A stretch of DNA of 64,000 nucleotides from Terriglobus roseus (lineage in GTDB: Bacteria; Acidobacteriota; Terriglobia; Terriglobales; Acidobacteriaceae): contig NZ_FNSD01000001.1 of NCBI RefSeq assembly GCF_900105625.1, forward strand, positions 372,001 to 436,000, in the 5' to 3' direction. Every line of letters begins with the position of its first letter. Position 1 is the first letter of the stretch. Below are positions 9,510 to 17,650 of this stretch, piece by piece. The notes under the pieces were generated by a model. It ran no database searches, was not told the DNA's origin, and was given only the letters and a program-made list of their open reading frames with translations. The translations under genes and the position numbers were made by a program.

Positions 9510-9596
9510 GCCCGGATGGTGAAATGGCAGACACAGCGGACTTAAAATCCGCAGACCTTAACGGTCGTGCCGGTTCGAGTCCGGCTCCGGGCACCA
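9510..9596 (+). tRNA. tRNA-Leu(UAA)
   Basis: An 87-nt class II tRNA. The acceptor stem pairs GCCCGGA with TCCGGGC, the anticodon loop CTTAAAA gives anticodon TAA, and there is a long variable arm (CAGACCTTAACGGTCGTG) and a T-loop TTCGAGT. CCA is encoded and ends at 9596. The last 58 bases are repeated at 43328-43385, so this gene is the integration site of the following prophage and stays intact at the left junction. Confidence 0.96.
9539..9596 (+). repeat. attL core: 58-bp direct repeat within tRNA-Leu
   Basis: Identical, base for base, to 43328-43385. It spans the anticodon loop to the CCA end. The flanking bases differ on both sides (G versus T before; A versus G after), so the repeat length is exactly 58 bp. 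Confidence 0.97.
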
Positions 9597-9676
9597 AACA
9601 AGACATCTAGAATGAACCACATGGCCTTCCCGTAACCGGGCGGGCTATACTGCTTGCGACAGACGGAAAGCGTCTG

Positions 9677-9699
9677 TGTGTCGGTTTATGTGTCGGTTT
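9677..9699 (+). repeat. integrase arm-type repeats, left end
   Basis: Two copies of TGTGTCGGTTT (9677-9687 and 9689-9699) spaced 12 bases apart, between the attL core and the integrase start. A near-identical pair with the same spacing lies at 43191-43213 near attR, which is the arrangement expected for arm-binding sites of a tyrosine integrase. Confidence 0.6.
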
Positions 9700-9717
9700 G
9701 CACCGCACGGAGGGTCT

Positions 9718-10758
9718 ATGGGCCGTAAGGCGTCAGCAGCACTTAAGGTTCGAGGTGTGTTTCAGCGGAAGGAAGACCCCGGAGTCTGGTGGATTCGGTA
9801 TCACGCACATGGGCAGATGAAGCGTGAACGAGTCGGGCTGAGCAAACAGGAAGCTATCGATAAGTACCGGCAGCGCAAGACCGAGATCAAAGCCGGAAAA
9901 CAGCTGCCGCGCAATCTGAAAGATGCAAAGATCACATTCCAAACTCTGATCGATGACGTGCTGGTCTACAGCGAACGTCACCACAAAGACACCCGCAACG
10001 TGACCTCCCGATGCGCCATCATCGGCAAGGAATTTGGAACTTGGGCTGTCGAAGACATCCGTTCTAAGCACATCGAGTCTTGGCTTCACGAACGCAGAAC
10101 GCCAACCGGTGCGAAGCCATCCGGCGCAACCTTCAACATCTACCGCTCTCTGTTCTCCCTCATATTCAGACAGGCGATCAGAGACGGAAAGGCCACTGAG
10201 AACCCGGCCAAAGGGATCAGAAAGAAACCGCTGCGGAATACCCGAGAGAAACAACTAAGCCCTGATGAGTTCACCAGGATTAAAGAGATCGTCCAGAGAC
10301 GATGGCCTGACCGTTGGCATGAGTTCGTCATCTCCCTTGGAACGGGCATGAGGCTGTCTGAGCAGTACAACCTCACTTGGCGGTCAGTGGACTTCACCAG
10401 GGGTGTCGTCGACCTGAGGAATACGAAGAACGGAGAGCCAAGAGAGATACCGATGGGACCAGAGGTTGAGGCCGCCTTTACAGCTATGAAGGGTCTGTGC
10501 TTCGACACTGGACCAGACGGCAGAGTGTTCATCAGCTTGCGTCCGGGAAAGTGGTTCAAAGAGGCCTTGAAAGACGCGAACATCGAAGATTACGTCTGGC
10601 ACTCAAACCGTCACACCTTCTGTTCACGTCTAGCAAAGAACAACGCTCACATGAAGACAATTCAGAAGCTAGCCGGTCACAAGACGATCACGATGTCAGC
10701 TCGGTACATCAAGACCGATGATGAAACTTTGCGTAATGCTGTGACCGGGTTGTTCTAG
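9718..10758 (+). CDS. int: tyrosine-type phage integrase
   Basis: Site-specific recombinase of 346 residues catalysing integration at tRNA-Leu. The start ATG at 9718 follows GGAGG; the frame is open upstream to 9676 but MGRKASAALKVRGVFQRKED is the natural N-terminus. An AP2-like/arm-binding N-terminal domain is followed by a SAM-like core-binding domain (about 65-150) and a catalytic domain with GTGMRLSEQYNL (first Arg), HSNRHTFCSRL (HxxR), LAGHKTITMSARY (second His and the nucleophile Tyr). All catalytic residues appear present. A small CCCAT/ATGGG hairpin follows the stop at 10759-10773. Confidence 0.96.
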   Translation: MGRKASAALKVRGVFQRKEDPGVWWIRYHAHGQMKRERVGLSKQEAIDKYRQRKTEIKAGKQLPRNLKDAKITFQTLIDDVLVYSERHHKDTRNVTSRCAIIGKEFGTWAVEDIRSKHIESWLHERRTPTGAKPSGATFNIYRSLFSLIFRQAIRDGKATENPAKGIRKKPLRNTREKQLSPDEFTRIKEIVQRRWPDRWHEFVISLGTGMRLSEQYNLTWRSVDFTRGVVDLRNTKNGEPREIPMGPEVEAAFTAMKGLCFDTGPDGRVFISLRPGKWFKEALKDANIEDYVWHSNRHTFCSRLAKNNAHMKTIQKLAGHKTITMSARYIKTDDETLRNAVTGLF

Positions 10759-10866
10759 CCCATCGGAAATGGGTAGTCGAGAGACGATCACATACGAGCC
10801 CCATTAGGCTATGACGGACGATGAGATTTGCTGAACGCCGACACAGGGTTTAATCCAACTGGCTAG

Positions 10867-11658
10867 TCACTCTGGTGGCAGCACAGTCTGGTCAGGCACA
10901 CATGCGTATGCACGCATCGGGAGCTTTAGAAGATTCCGCTGCGACCCGACAGTGTGCATGGCGCCACCGTACGTGCGATCAAGGCCTAGCGCAATCTTCT
11001 TGGCGTCAAATTGCAGTATCGCTGTAGAGCGAATTCCGTCCGTGTCGGTGAGAACAATCTGATATTCGCCTGTCCCACTGCGTTGCAAGCTGTCCGGAGT
11101 AGATAGGAAAAGCCAGCCTTCGACAGTTTGACCGGGACCAATACTCTTGGTCAGCCGTTCGTCTAGATAAGAGAACTCCACTTCGTAAGCTTGCGACGGA
11201 TCAGCAACTACTGCGTAATTTCTCCCAGCATTCCAAGGTACACGAGTAAGCTCCAACCACTCGCCAGAATCCATCTTTTCTTTGATCTCTAAGTCGCCTA
11301 CTGTGGCCGCCAGCGCCGTGCCGTTTCGGACCAGGATGTACAGTGCGGTCGGTTCGGGAACGACGACTTCGCCCGCGCTCGTGTTGCAAACCCGCTGGAA
11401 TTCAGACCGCATCGGGTCAATCTGCCGACCTCCCATCACATTGACCAAAGTTGCTGAGAATTGCTGAGGGGGCTGATTGTTACTGTATACAACTAGAAAG
11501 CCCGCACACACGAGAATCAAGGCAAGTATGCTCGCTGTTACGATCGAGAGTCTTCGTTCGCCTGGCCCTTGCAAGAAGCAGGCGATCAGAGCCACCAAAA
11601 AGCTAACGCCAAGGCTCTGCACCCACCCGCTGTTGACGATAATATTCGCAGCACGCAT
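10867..11658 (-). CDS. membrane-anchored protein of unknown function
   Basis: A 263-residue protein with two hydrophobic segments at the N-terminus (about residues 12-28 and 37-58, VTASILALILVCAGFLVVYS) and a long hydrophilic C-terminal domain, presumably exposed outside the cytoplasm. The C-terminal domain has beta-rich sequence (YEVEFSYLDERLTKSIGPGQ). I do not recognise a family. It is the first cargo gene after the integrase and points towards it. It could be a superinfection-exclusion or other lysogenic-conversion protein; this is only position-based speculation. Confidence 0.6.
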   Translation of the reverse strand: MRAANIIVNSGWVQSLGVSFLVALIACFLQGPGERRLSIVTASILALILVCAGFLVVYSNNQPPQQFSATLVNVMGGRQIDPMRSEFQRVCNTSAGEVVVPEPTALYILVRNGTALAATVGDLEIKEKMDSGEWLELTRVPWNAGRNYAVVADPSQAYEVEFSYLDERLTKSIGPGQTVEGWLFLSTPDSLQRSGTGEYQIVLTDTDGIRSTAILQFDAKKIALGLDRTYGGAMHTVGSQRNLLKLPMRAYACVPDQTVLPPE

Positions 11659-11794
11659 TGAGTCATAATAGCCGGGGCAGCACTCTCATCGCGTCGCAGA
11701 GAAACAATCATTACTGAATACCGATTTCTAAAGATGCCCGTGACTATTTAGCTAGCTTCGGCCACTCGGTTTCGGCGGTCCGTCGCCAGCATCC

Positions 11795-12037
11795 CTAGAT
11801 GACATCGCACATCTCGACGATAGACGTGCCTCGGGTCAGCCAGACCAGCCTTTGTCTTCGTCTGGAGGCGATGAGGTTGGCTTCTTGGAGCAGCACACAT
11901 CTGAGGAAGTTGCTAACTTTCAGGTCCTCCCATTGGACCATTACAGAGATCGTGGAGACCACCTGCGAGGAAGGACGCTGGTCATCATTCTTGCCAGGGT
12001 GAGATTGCGCGTGTAGCGACAAGCAGTCGGATAACAC
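11795..12037 (-). CDS. small hypothetical protein (doubtful)
   Basis: An 80-codon frame with a GTG start. The second half reads like protein (VQWEDLKVSNFLRCVLLQEA), the first half does not, and no good ribosome-binding site is seen. It may be a fragment of a decayed gene. Included only because the surrounding 440 bases otherwise hold nothing. Confidence 0.25.
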   Translation of the reverse strand: MLSDCLSLHAQSHPGKNDDQRPSSQVVSTISVMVQWEDLKVSNFLRCVLLQEANLIASRRRQRLVWLTRGTSIVEMCDVI

Positions 12038-12102
12038 GTAAATAAAGGAGCCTCATCCTGTGGGCAGAGGGATATCTAGATCATTTCACTCCAGAAAATA
12101 CT

Positions 12103-12354
12103 TCATCGCTTCAGCTTCCTGTATTGCTCTTCGTTGAGCTTTAACTCGATCCCGCCCACGCCAGTCCGAATCCCCATCTCCAGAGCTTGCTTCCCTGCTA
12201 GGTCACGTAGCCCACCAGCACGCTCAACCATGTGCTCGATCTTGTCTGGGTCGCGAAACGTCAGGTCGCGCAACTGTTCCTTCCCCGTCAGATCAGTGAA
12301 GCGGATGAGCCAGTCTTCCGACTGGCGAAGGAACCGCATGTGAACACGGTGCAT
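12103..12354 (-). CDS. small hypothetical protein
   Basis: An 83-residue charged protein, unknown family. It ends in LKLNEEQYRKLKR, close to the NERQYQLLVDAGK ending of the gene just upstream, so the two may share a short C-terminal motif. It starts 2 bases after the upstream stop, consistent with translational coupling. Confidence 0.5.
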   Translation of the reverse strand: MHRVHMRFLRQSEDWLIRFTDLTGKEQLRDLTFRDPDKIEHMVERAGGLRDLAGKQALEMGIRTGVGGIELKLNEEQYRKLKR

Positions 12355-12356
12355 GT

Positions 12357-12809
12357 CTATCGCGCTCCCTGCATCAGTGCTTTGCGCTTCTCGTATCCCG
12401 TGCGGGGATCACGTTTGCCCGCGTCGACCAACAATTGGTACTGGCGTTCGTTTAGGAACACGATGGTTCCGGCATGACCGAAGGTCTGGATATGCTCGCG
12501 CATCTTAATGTCGCTGCGTCTGATCCAGCGATGGACAACGTCGAGGCACTCGTCGCTCGTATCGCGTAGCAGCCAGAGACTCAACGGTCCGTTCCTTCTG
12601 TCTGCGTCGGAGAAGCAAAGGGTCCACGCCTCCCCCGCTCTGCCCATGATGAACGCATATACCGCGTGGATTACCTGAGCGGGGTCAGGCCAGCAGGATC
12701 TGCATAGAGTCAGATGTGGGACGGTCAGACTGTCGTCCAGGCGAGTGCCGCAGGCCGCGCAATACTCACCGTTACACGTGGCAGACCAGCGAGCAAGCTC
12801 TTCACCCAT
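12357..12809 (-). CDS. hypothetical protein with zinc-ribbon-like CxxC pairs
   Basis: About 151 residues if started at the ATG at 12809 (MGEELARWSATCNGEYC). The frame is open up to 13049, but that would overlap the divergent membrane-protein gene at 13019, so the later start is preferred. CAACGTR followed about 13 residues later by CRSCW suggests a zinc-binding knuckle. The remainder (HRWIRRSDIKMREHIQTFGH, then FLNERQYQLLVDAGKRD) is unassigned. It is coupled to the small gene at 12103-12354. Confidence 0.5.
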   Translation of the reverse strand: MGEELARWSATCNGEYCAACGTRLDDSLTVPHLTLCRSCWPDPAQVIHAVYAFIMGRAGEAWTLCFSDADRRNGPLSLWLLRDTSDECLDVVHRWIRRSDIKMREHIQTFGHAGTIVFLNERQYQLLVDAGKRDPRTGYEKRKALMQGAR

Positions 12810-13018
12810 GTGCGCATGTGTAATTTCTGTACGGGACTTTATTTGAGCACTCACAGGCTTAGAATAGGCGATGAAAAAGCGAATGTCATCCACAGGGTGT
12901 TGATGAGCCCTGCCCACCTGATTCCGTGGAACGAGACCTTTCCTCGCCAAAAGATGAAACATCCACACACCACGGCGGGCTAGTATGCCCGTATAAAAGA
13001 CGTACTCAAGGTGCAACG

Positions 13019-13813
13019 ATGCCCGATGTCCCCGAAAGCCAAGGCGCAAAGTCGGACACGACAGCTAGGAGGTCCGAAACGGCACCAGAGTTGCCGTTCG
13101 TAGCGGTCTTCAGCTGGCTGGTCGCAATCGTCATCGGCCTTGGACCGATTGTCTTCGCCATTGTTCGATGGCGAACTGTCATCGCTTACTCGAATGCATC
13201 CATGTCGTGGATCGAAGGACACGGACCGTTAGCTGTACTCTCCTACACCTTGTTCACGCTCTTGTTACCACTTCCGGCTCACATCGGAATGGTCTTCGTA
13301 CTCTACAAGACTCTGTTCAAGCGGGCTGGCAGCGATTTCAGATGGATCTATAGCTTTCTGACATACGCGCTAGTGTTTAGTCTCTATCGAGCAGCAGCAA
13401 CTCCTCTCGTCAAACGTTTATTCCCTGAACTTGTCTCAAATCATGAGGTCTTCTTCAGGTGGTCTCTCCAGGTTCAGGCCGTAATCTTCCTAGCTATAGT
13501 GGCGTCGGCCATATACATCTTCAAACAGAAAGCCCTCACTACGTTTGGCTTCACTGAGGTCATCGTCGCCTTAGTTTCCAATGCGGCACTTCTGAGCAAA
13601 GTGGACCTCACTACATTCCCGCGTGTTCAAATGCAATCTGGAAGCGCTGTCGCTCTCATTGTCTTCACGTATCTTCTGAGTCGTGGGATCGGGGACATCT
13701 TCGACGGTCTCAATAAGCTGAAAACGAAACACGGTGACCGGGTGATCCAGTGGTTCAGGGCTGAGGCTTCACCTGTGACGTCCAAAGCCGAGAGCCAAGA
13801 TCCTCCTGCATAG
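13019..13813 (+). CDS. polytopic membrane protein of unknown function
   Basis: A 264-residue protein with about five or six hydrophobic segments (FSWLVAIVIGLGPIVFAIV, LSYTLFTLLLPLPAHIGMVF, SFLTYALVFSLY, AVIFLAIVASAIYIF, EVIVALVSNAALL). The start at 13019 (MPDVPESQGAK) is favoured over the open upstream frame at 12926, which lacks membrane-protein character. I do not recognise a family. It is followed directly by a decayed AT-hook gene. Confidence 0.65.
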   Translation: MPDVPESQGAKSDTTARRSETAPELPFVAVFSWLVAIVIGLGPIVFAIVRWRTVIAYSNASMSWIEGHGPLAVLSYTLFTLLLPLPAHIGMVFVLYKTLFKRAGSDFRWIYSFLTYALVFSLYRAAATPLVKRLFPELVSNHEVFFRWSLQVQAVIFLAIVASAIYIFKQKALTTFGFTEVIVALVSNAALLSKVDLTTFPRVQMQSGSAVALIVFTYLLSRGIGDIFDGLNKLKTKHGDRVIQWFRAEASPVTSKAESQDPPA

Positions 13814-14033
13814 CTGCTTATACAGCAGGCTCGCGCTCTCCTCAGCGGCTCTTCTGAAATAGCTATCGCGAAGCGTGGTCCTGGCCGTCCGAAGAAGGCT
13901 AGCGACTGCAACTCAGAAGACCGCCTCGGGTCCCCCATCAAATGCGGTGAGGCATGTCATGATCGCCGAAGCCAAAGCTTGCATCGCTGCTCCACAGACG
14001 AAGCGTTTGGGCCGCAGCGAAGGCGGCAGCTAA
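13814..14033 (+). pseudogene. decayed copy of the AT-hook protein gene
   Basis: Directly after the stop of the membrane-protein gene, one frame reads LLIQQARALLSGSSEIAI then AKRGPGRPKKAS, matching the intact gene at 15433 (KLQQARSIISGYSDPVIKRR, GPGRPKK). After the lysine pair the frame is lost, but a later stretch AEAKACIAAPQTKR resembles the EGRARIAAAQKRR tail of the intact copy. It has no start codon. This is a degenerate paralogue. Confidence 0.6.
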
Positions 14034-14053
14034 GACTGCCGGATAAACAGAAA

Positions 14054-14096
14054 CGGCCCGTTCCAATGACGTGTCGCGCGTCATCGGAACGGGGCC
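14054..14096 (+). terminator. rho-independent terminator-like hairpin
   Basis: A long imperfect stem pairs GGCCCGTTCCAATGACG with CGTCATCGGAACGGGGCC (one mismatch and one bulge) around a short TGTCG loop, just before the gene at 14120. Confidence 0.55.
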
Positions 14097-14119
14097 TGTC
14101 AGATCGTACAATTGTTTAG

Positions 14120-14551
14120 ATGCAACCTCAAACGGTTACGCTCATCGTCGCTGTGATGGGCATCGCAGGAACGCTAGCGGGCGGCATGGCGTCACAGTGG
14201 ATGACACGACGTGCTCAGCACAAGCAGTGGCTCCGGGACCAGCGTAAGCAGGAGTGGAGAGAACTCCTTAATACACTTACTAAAGCGTTCGCAACAATCA
14301 TTCGGCTGGAACAGGTTGGAGTCGCCTATGATCCCGATTCCCAGCTTGAACTCGCGGCTGCGAAGGAATCCGCTAACAATGTCATTCGGGACCGGATCTT
14401 CATAGCACCGGAGGTCGGCGACATGAACGTCCTCCGGGCTTGGACGCTAATCATGAACTCGTCACGCCGGGGCGACCTCAACGATGCTCAAAACCGCTTC
14501 CATAACCTCGCTGCGGATATCGTGCTTTCTGCACTCAAAACGAGCGAATGA
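14120..14551 (+). CDS. single-pass membrane protein of unknown function
   Basis: A 143-residue protein with one N-terminal membrane segment (TLIVAVMGIAGTLAGGMASQ) followed by a positively charged, helical cytoplasmic region (RRAQHKQWLRDQRKQEWREL). The rest is alpha-helical. No family recognised. It lies in the left cargo block of the prophage between two hairpins. Confidence 0.6.
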   Translation: MQPQTVTLIVAVMGIAGTLAGGMASQWMTRRAQHKQWLRDQRKQEWRELLNTLTKAFATIIRLEQVGVAYDPDSQLELAAAKESANNVIRDRIFIAPEVGDMNVLRAWTLIMNSSRRGDLNDAQNRFHNLAADIVLSALKTSE

Positions 14552-14750
14552 GCTGCTGGCCGCCACGCCAACGGTCTGAAGCGAAACGTCTCAGTAGTCG
14601 TATCAGTGACAACGACAACGAACTGAATCGCTCAATGAGTGTGGCAAGAAGTCAATGTGGCCGCGTCCAGGGTTTAAACTTCTGCATACAAGCACAAACT
14701 ACATGAGCCGCATCTGGACACTTGATAGTACTTCAACGAAGGAGTCTGTG

Positions 14751-15407
14751 TTGGTCGTTAAGAGAACGCTGTGGCTGCTACCGCTTCTAACCTTGACCCC
14801 GGTGCACAGCGTGAGCCAGCAGCCTACCGGCTACCAACTAGCTGGGACAGCAATCAACACAACTTCATCCAGCGATCCCATAGCTGCCCCAATTCAAATC
14901 GTCGTACGCGGGGACGACTGCAAGCTGACCGTTTCACCTCCGCTTACAGGCTCTGGTGTATGCATCATCAAGAACTTCGTTCCTGCCTCAGGGCAGATCG
15001 AGATTATTTCCTTAGGGCCACCAATAATCGCATGGAGTGGAGTCATCAAAGGCAACTTCGCGAGTGGAACTTACAAAATCGACAACGGGTCACAGACAGG
15101 CTACTTCTACACGGCTCTTCTGGGGCAGCCACTTGTCATCACTTCTCCGCAAAGCGTCACAAATATCCCCGTTCGACGCAGCATGTGCACACCGGCAGTC
15201 GAGTCTTCGATTTCAGGAGAGGTTGAGGGGTGGAGCGGCGAGACAATTTTCAAACTAGATAATGGTCAGATTTGGCAACAGGCTGAATACGATTACAACT
15301 ACTTCTACGAATACCATCCAGACGTCACGATCTACGAAACGACCAGCGGATGCCGGATGAAAGTGGAAGACGAGGGAGAAACGCTCCTAGTGAAGCGAAT
15401 CAAATGA
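14751..15407 (+). CDS. secreted protein of unknown function
   Basis: I choose the TTG at 14751 as start because AAGGAG lies 6 bases upstream and it begins a signal peptide (basic VVKRT, hydrophobic LWLLPLLTLTP, then VHSVSQQ). The frame is open back to 14655. The mature part is beta-rich with cysteines (GDDCKLTVSPPLTGSGVC; CTPAVESS; TSGCRMK) and no recognised domain. Its neighbours 15693 and 13019 are also envelope-directed, so the block may alter the host surface. Confidence 0.6.
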   Translation: MVVKRTLWLLPLLTLTPVHSVSQQPTGYQLAGTAINTTSSSDPIAAPIQIVVRGDDCKLTVSPPLTGSGVCIIKNFVPASGQIEIISLGPPIIAWSGVIKGNFASGTYKIDNGSQTGYFYTALLGQPLVITSPQSVTNIPVRRSMCTPAVESSISGEVEGWSGETIFKLDNGQIWQQAEYDYNYFYEYHPDVTIYETTSGCRMKVEDEGETLLVKRIK

Positions 15408-15432
15408 CGAAAGCAACGTCTAGACTAACTGC

Positions 15433-15696
15433 ATGAATACCCTCGAAATTCTCTACGCCATCGATCTAGAAATCAGCAAGCTTCAGCAAGCCCGCTCTAT
15501 TATCAGCGGGTATTCTGATCCGGTCATCAAGAGACGCGGTCCGGGACGACCGAAGAAGACCGTAACCGGACCGCAGAAAGCCACACCAGTTACTCAGGTC
15601 AAGGCCGTGAAGCGTGGAATGAGCGCTGAAGGTAGGGCTCGCATCGCTGCTGCGCAAAAGAGGCGTTGGGCTGCCGCGAAGAAGGATTCCAAATGA
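15433..15696 (+). CDS. small AT-hook protein
   Basis: An 87-residue basic protein. A short coiled-coil-like N-terminus (LEIDLEISKLQQAR type heptads) precedes an AT-hook-like GRPKK in RRGPGRPKK and a C-terminal Ala/Lys/Arg-rich tail (AEGRARIAAAQKRRW). Such proteins bind the minor groove of AT-rich DNA and are common as small nucleoid-like proteins in Acidobacteriota; that role is inferred. Its stop overlaps the start of the next gene (ATGA), so the two are coupled. A decayed paralogue lies at 13814-14033. Confidence 0.7.
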   Translation: MNTLEILYAIDLEISKLQQARSIISGYSDPVIKRRGPGRPKKTVTGPQKATPVTQVKAVKRGMSAEGRARIAAAQKRRWAAAKKDSK

Positions 15697-16226
15697 GAAG
15701 CCTACTTGCGGTCTTACTGTTGGCGGTCGTAGGCGCTTCAGGCTGTCTCCATGCGCAAGCTCCCGCAAACGACTTGGAGAAAGCCTGTGGTCCGAAGGAC
15801 ATCAAGCTTGAGACTTCTCTCAGCGCTCCCACGACGGTGATCCCGGAGCCTGCTAGTGGGAAAGCCCTCGTGGTGTTCGTCGAAGACATGAGACTAGACC
15901 GCCCCGGCCATAAATGCTTCAAGTGCACCGACGTCTCCATTGCACTGGCGGCAGACGGAGCCTGGATCGCCCAAGACAAGGGCTTCTCTCATTCAGTAGC
16001 ATTGCTCAATCCCGGTGTGCATCACCTGTGCGCGAGGACTCGTAAAGGGAACAACGACACGCCGTCAATGTTGAGTCTGACCGCTGAGGCTGGCGCTACC
16101 TACTTCCTCATAGCCATCCCGCAGTACGAGTTCGATTACTACGTCGAGCGATTCACACTTGCCGACTCGGATGAGGGCCGATACCTTACCGCCATTTCCA
16201 AAAGCGCAATGACGCCCGTTCAGTAG
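15693..16226 (+). CDS. putative lipoprotein of unknown function
   Basis: Begins in the ATGA overlap with the preceding gene and encodes 177 residues. MRSLLAVLLLAVVGASGCLH has a lipobox-like A-S-G-C, so the protein is probably a lipoprotein. The body (KALVVFVEDMRLD, VALLNPGVHHLCART, AEAGATYFLIAIPQYE) resembles the general DUF2846-like or PEGA-like layout of small secreted beta-sandwich proteins, but I cannot confirm either. It sits 6 bases before the GIY-YIG gene. Confidence 0.6.
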   Translation: MRSLLAVLLLAVVGASGCLHAQAPANDLEKACGPKDIKLETSLSAPTTVIPEPASGKALVVFVEDMRLDRPGHKCFKCTDVSIALAADGAWIAQDKGFSHSVALLNPGVHHLCARTRKGNNDTPSMLSLTAEAGATYFLIAIPQYEFDYYVERFTLADSDEGRYLTAISKSAMTPVQ

Positions 16227-16232
16227 GAGCCG

Positions 16233-17075
16233 ATGCCCATTTTCTTTAATTCCCTGCTCGTTGAGGCCGAAATACAGCTCGACCAAGTCAGATTGCTGAG
16301 ACATCAAGACAACTCATCAGCACAAGGTCGGACTCCCTACGAGCTATGGCGGCAAGACGACCAGTCAGCGTTCGATTCCTACCAAAGCGTTCAGAACCCA
16401 AGCAGACAAGCAGGCTTAGGACCGGCCAGCCTCTGGGCGTCGTTCGTCGTCACACCAGATGGTCGCACGCTGTTCGCTGGACTGTACCGCTCACAGCTTC
16501 AGGGACTCAACCAGGTCAACATTCCGCATGCACACCGGGAAGGGTTCATCGAAGCCGGAACCTGTGACGTTTACACCATAGAACTTGATGAGAGGTTGAG
16601 CGACCTCCGCGGCAAGCTGTTTGTGGATTGGGGTCCCGGCACACGTCAGTGGGTCCAGCGTGCGGATAATCAGAACAAAGTGGTCACAGAGCTGCTGACT
16701 CGATTCAAGGAACCTGAATTCCCCGGCTACCTTAACTTCATCCAGCCGCTCTCGCAGATCGAATCGTCACTACCCACCACTTGGGTTTCATCTCTGAAAC
16801 AAGTGCAGGGGGTATACCTCCTAACCTGTCCGCTGACAAAAGAGCTTTATGTGGGGTCCGCGACTGGTGTGGACGGCTTTTGGGGACGGTGGTCCCAATA
16901 TGTGTCGAACAATCATGGCGGCAACATTCAGTTAAAGAGCCGCGACCACAGTGACTATCAAGTTTCGATCTTGGAAGTCGCAGGGAGCGGGACAACTACG
17001 GAAGAGATCATAGCAATGGAGGATCGGTGGAAGAAGAAGCTTCAAAGCAGGGAGATGGGTCTGAATTCCAATTGA
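16233..17075 (+). CDS. GIY-YIG nuclease-domain protein
   Basis: A 280-residue protein. The C-terminal third holds a GIY-YIG fold: GVYLLTC (GIY strand), ELYVGSA (YIG strand), GRW with the catalytic Arg, and MEDRWKKKLQS with the metal-binding Glu, ending REMGLNSN. The N-terminal 190 residues are of unknown fold. AGGAG lies close to the ATG. Proteins of this layout occur as stand-alone nucleases in mobile elements and may act in phage exclusion or homing; the target is unknown. A strong terminator follows. Confidence 0.8.
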   Translation: MPIFFNSLLVEAEIQLDQVRLLRHQDNSSAQGRTPYELWRQDDQSAFDSYQSVQNPSRQAGLGPASLWASFVVTPDGRTLFAGLYRSQLQGLNQVNIPHAHREGFIEAGTCDVYTIELDERLSDLRGKLFVDWGPGTRQWVQRADNQNKVVTELLTRFKEPEFPGYLNFIQPLSQIESSLPTTWVSSLKQVQGVYLLTCPLTKELYVGSATGVDGFWGRWSQYVSNNHGGNIQLKSRDHSDYQVSILEVAGSGTTTEEIIAMEDRWKKKLQSREMGLNSN

Positions 17076-17111
17076 TTGCATCTCGGTGCAGACGCCCTTC
17101 ACGCAGAAAAG

Positions 17112-17151
17112 GCCCCGACTCTCTGACGTTAAACCGTCAGAGAGTCGGGGC
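17112..17151 (+). terminator. strong bidirectional terminator
   Basis: A perfect 17-bp stem (GCCCCGACTCTCTGACG at 17112-17128 and its complement at 17135-17151) around TTAAAC, with AAAA before and CTTC after. It separates the plus-strand cargo genes from the minus-strand morphogenesis series, so it can serve both strands. Confidence 0.8.
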
Positions 17152-17172
17152 TTCAGACTGCTAGTCAGTGCT

Positions 17173-17596
17173 CTAGGGAAGCGTTATCGTTATTTCGTGC
17201 CGTTTCAGAGTAGGGTCCGCTGACTGAAGTCGCAGCTTGCCGCTGTGACCTCGTGAGCCACGGCTACCTTCGTTTAGTTGCACCTCGCCGTAGGGATCAC
17301 ATGACCAGCGTTTGCGAGTCCCAACATCTCCGAGCGCAATGGCACCTTTTTCCCATATCGCGCTCCTGCAGATTTGCAAGCCGTTCATGCCTTAAGGCAC
17401 GTAGTAGAGATGTACGGGCAATATCCATAAAGCAGTTCTTGAGGTCATCGTTATCCATGTCTCGCACGGCTTCGAAAAGCCTCTGAGCTTTATTCTTCAG
17501 GATTTCTGCGACCAGGCGATTCGCATATACGAACGTGGCACACGTTTCGAGATCAGAAGATTCGAGCGACGATCCGTATTGATGCGTACTTGGCAT
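17173..17596 (-). pseudogene. frameshifted hypothetical gene at the end of the morphogenesis series
   Basis: Two overlapping frames make one plausible protein. The first (from 17596) reads well to LRALRHERLANLQERDMGK and then turns into cysteine/arginine junk. The second continues as GAIALGDVGTRKRWSCDPYG to the stop at 17173. Dropping one A from the A5 tract (T5 on the plus strand, 17347-17351) joins them into about 140 residues. This is a single-base indel, a sequencing error or, less likely, programmed slippage. The function is unknown. Confidence 0.5.
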
Positions 17597-17650
17597 GTGT
17601 GAAGAAACCCGAAGGAAGGATGGATGTTGCGCTCGCTCTGAAAGCCGAAG

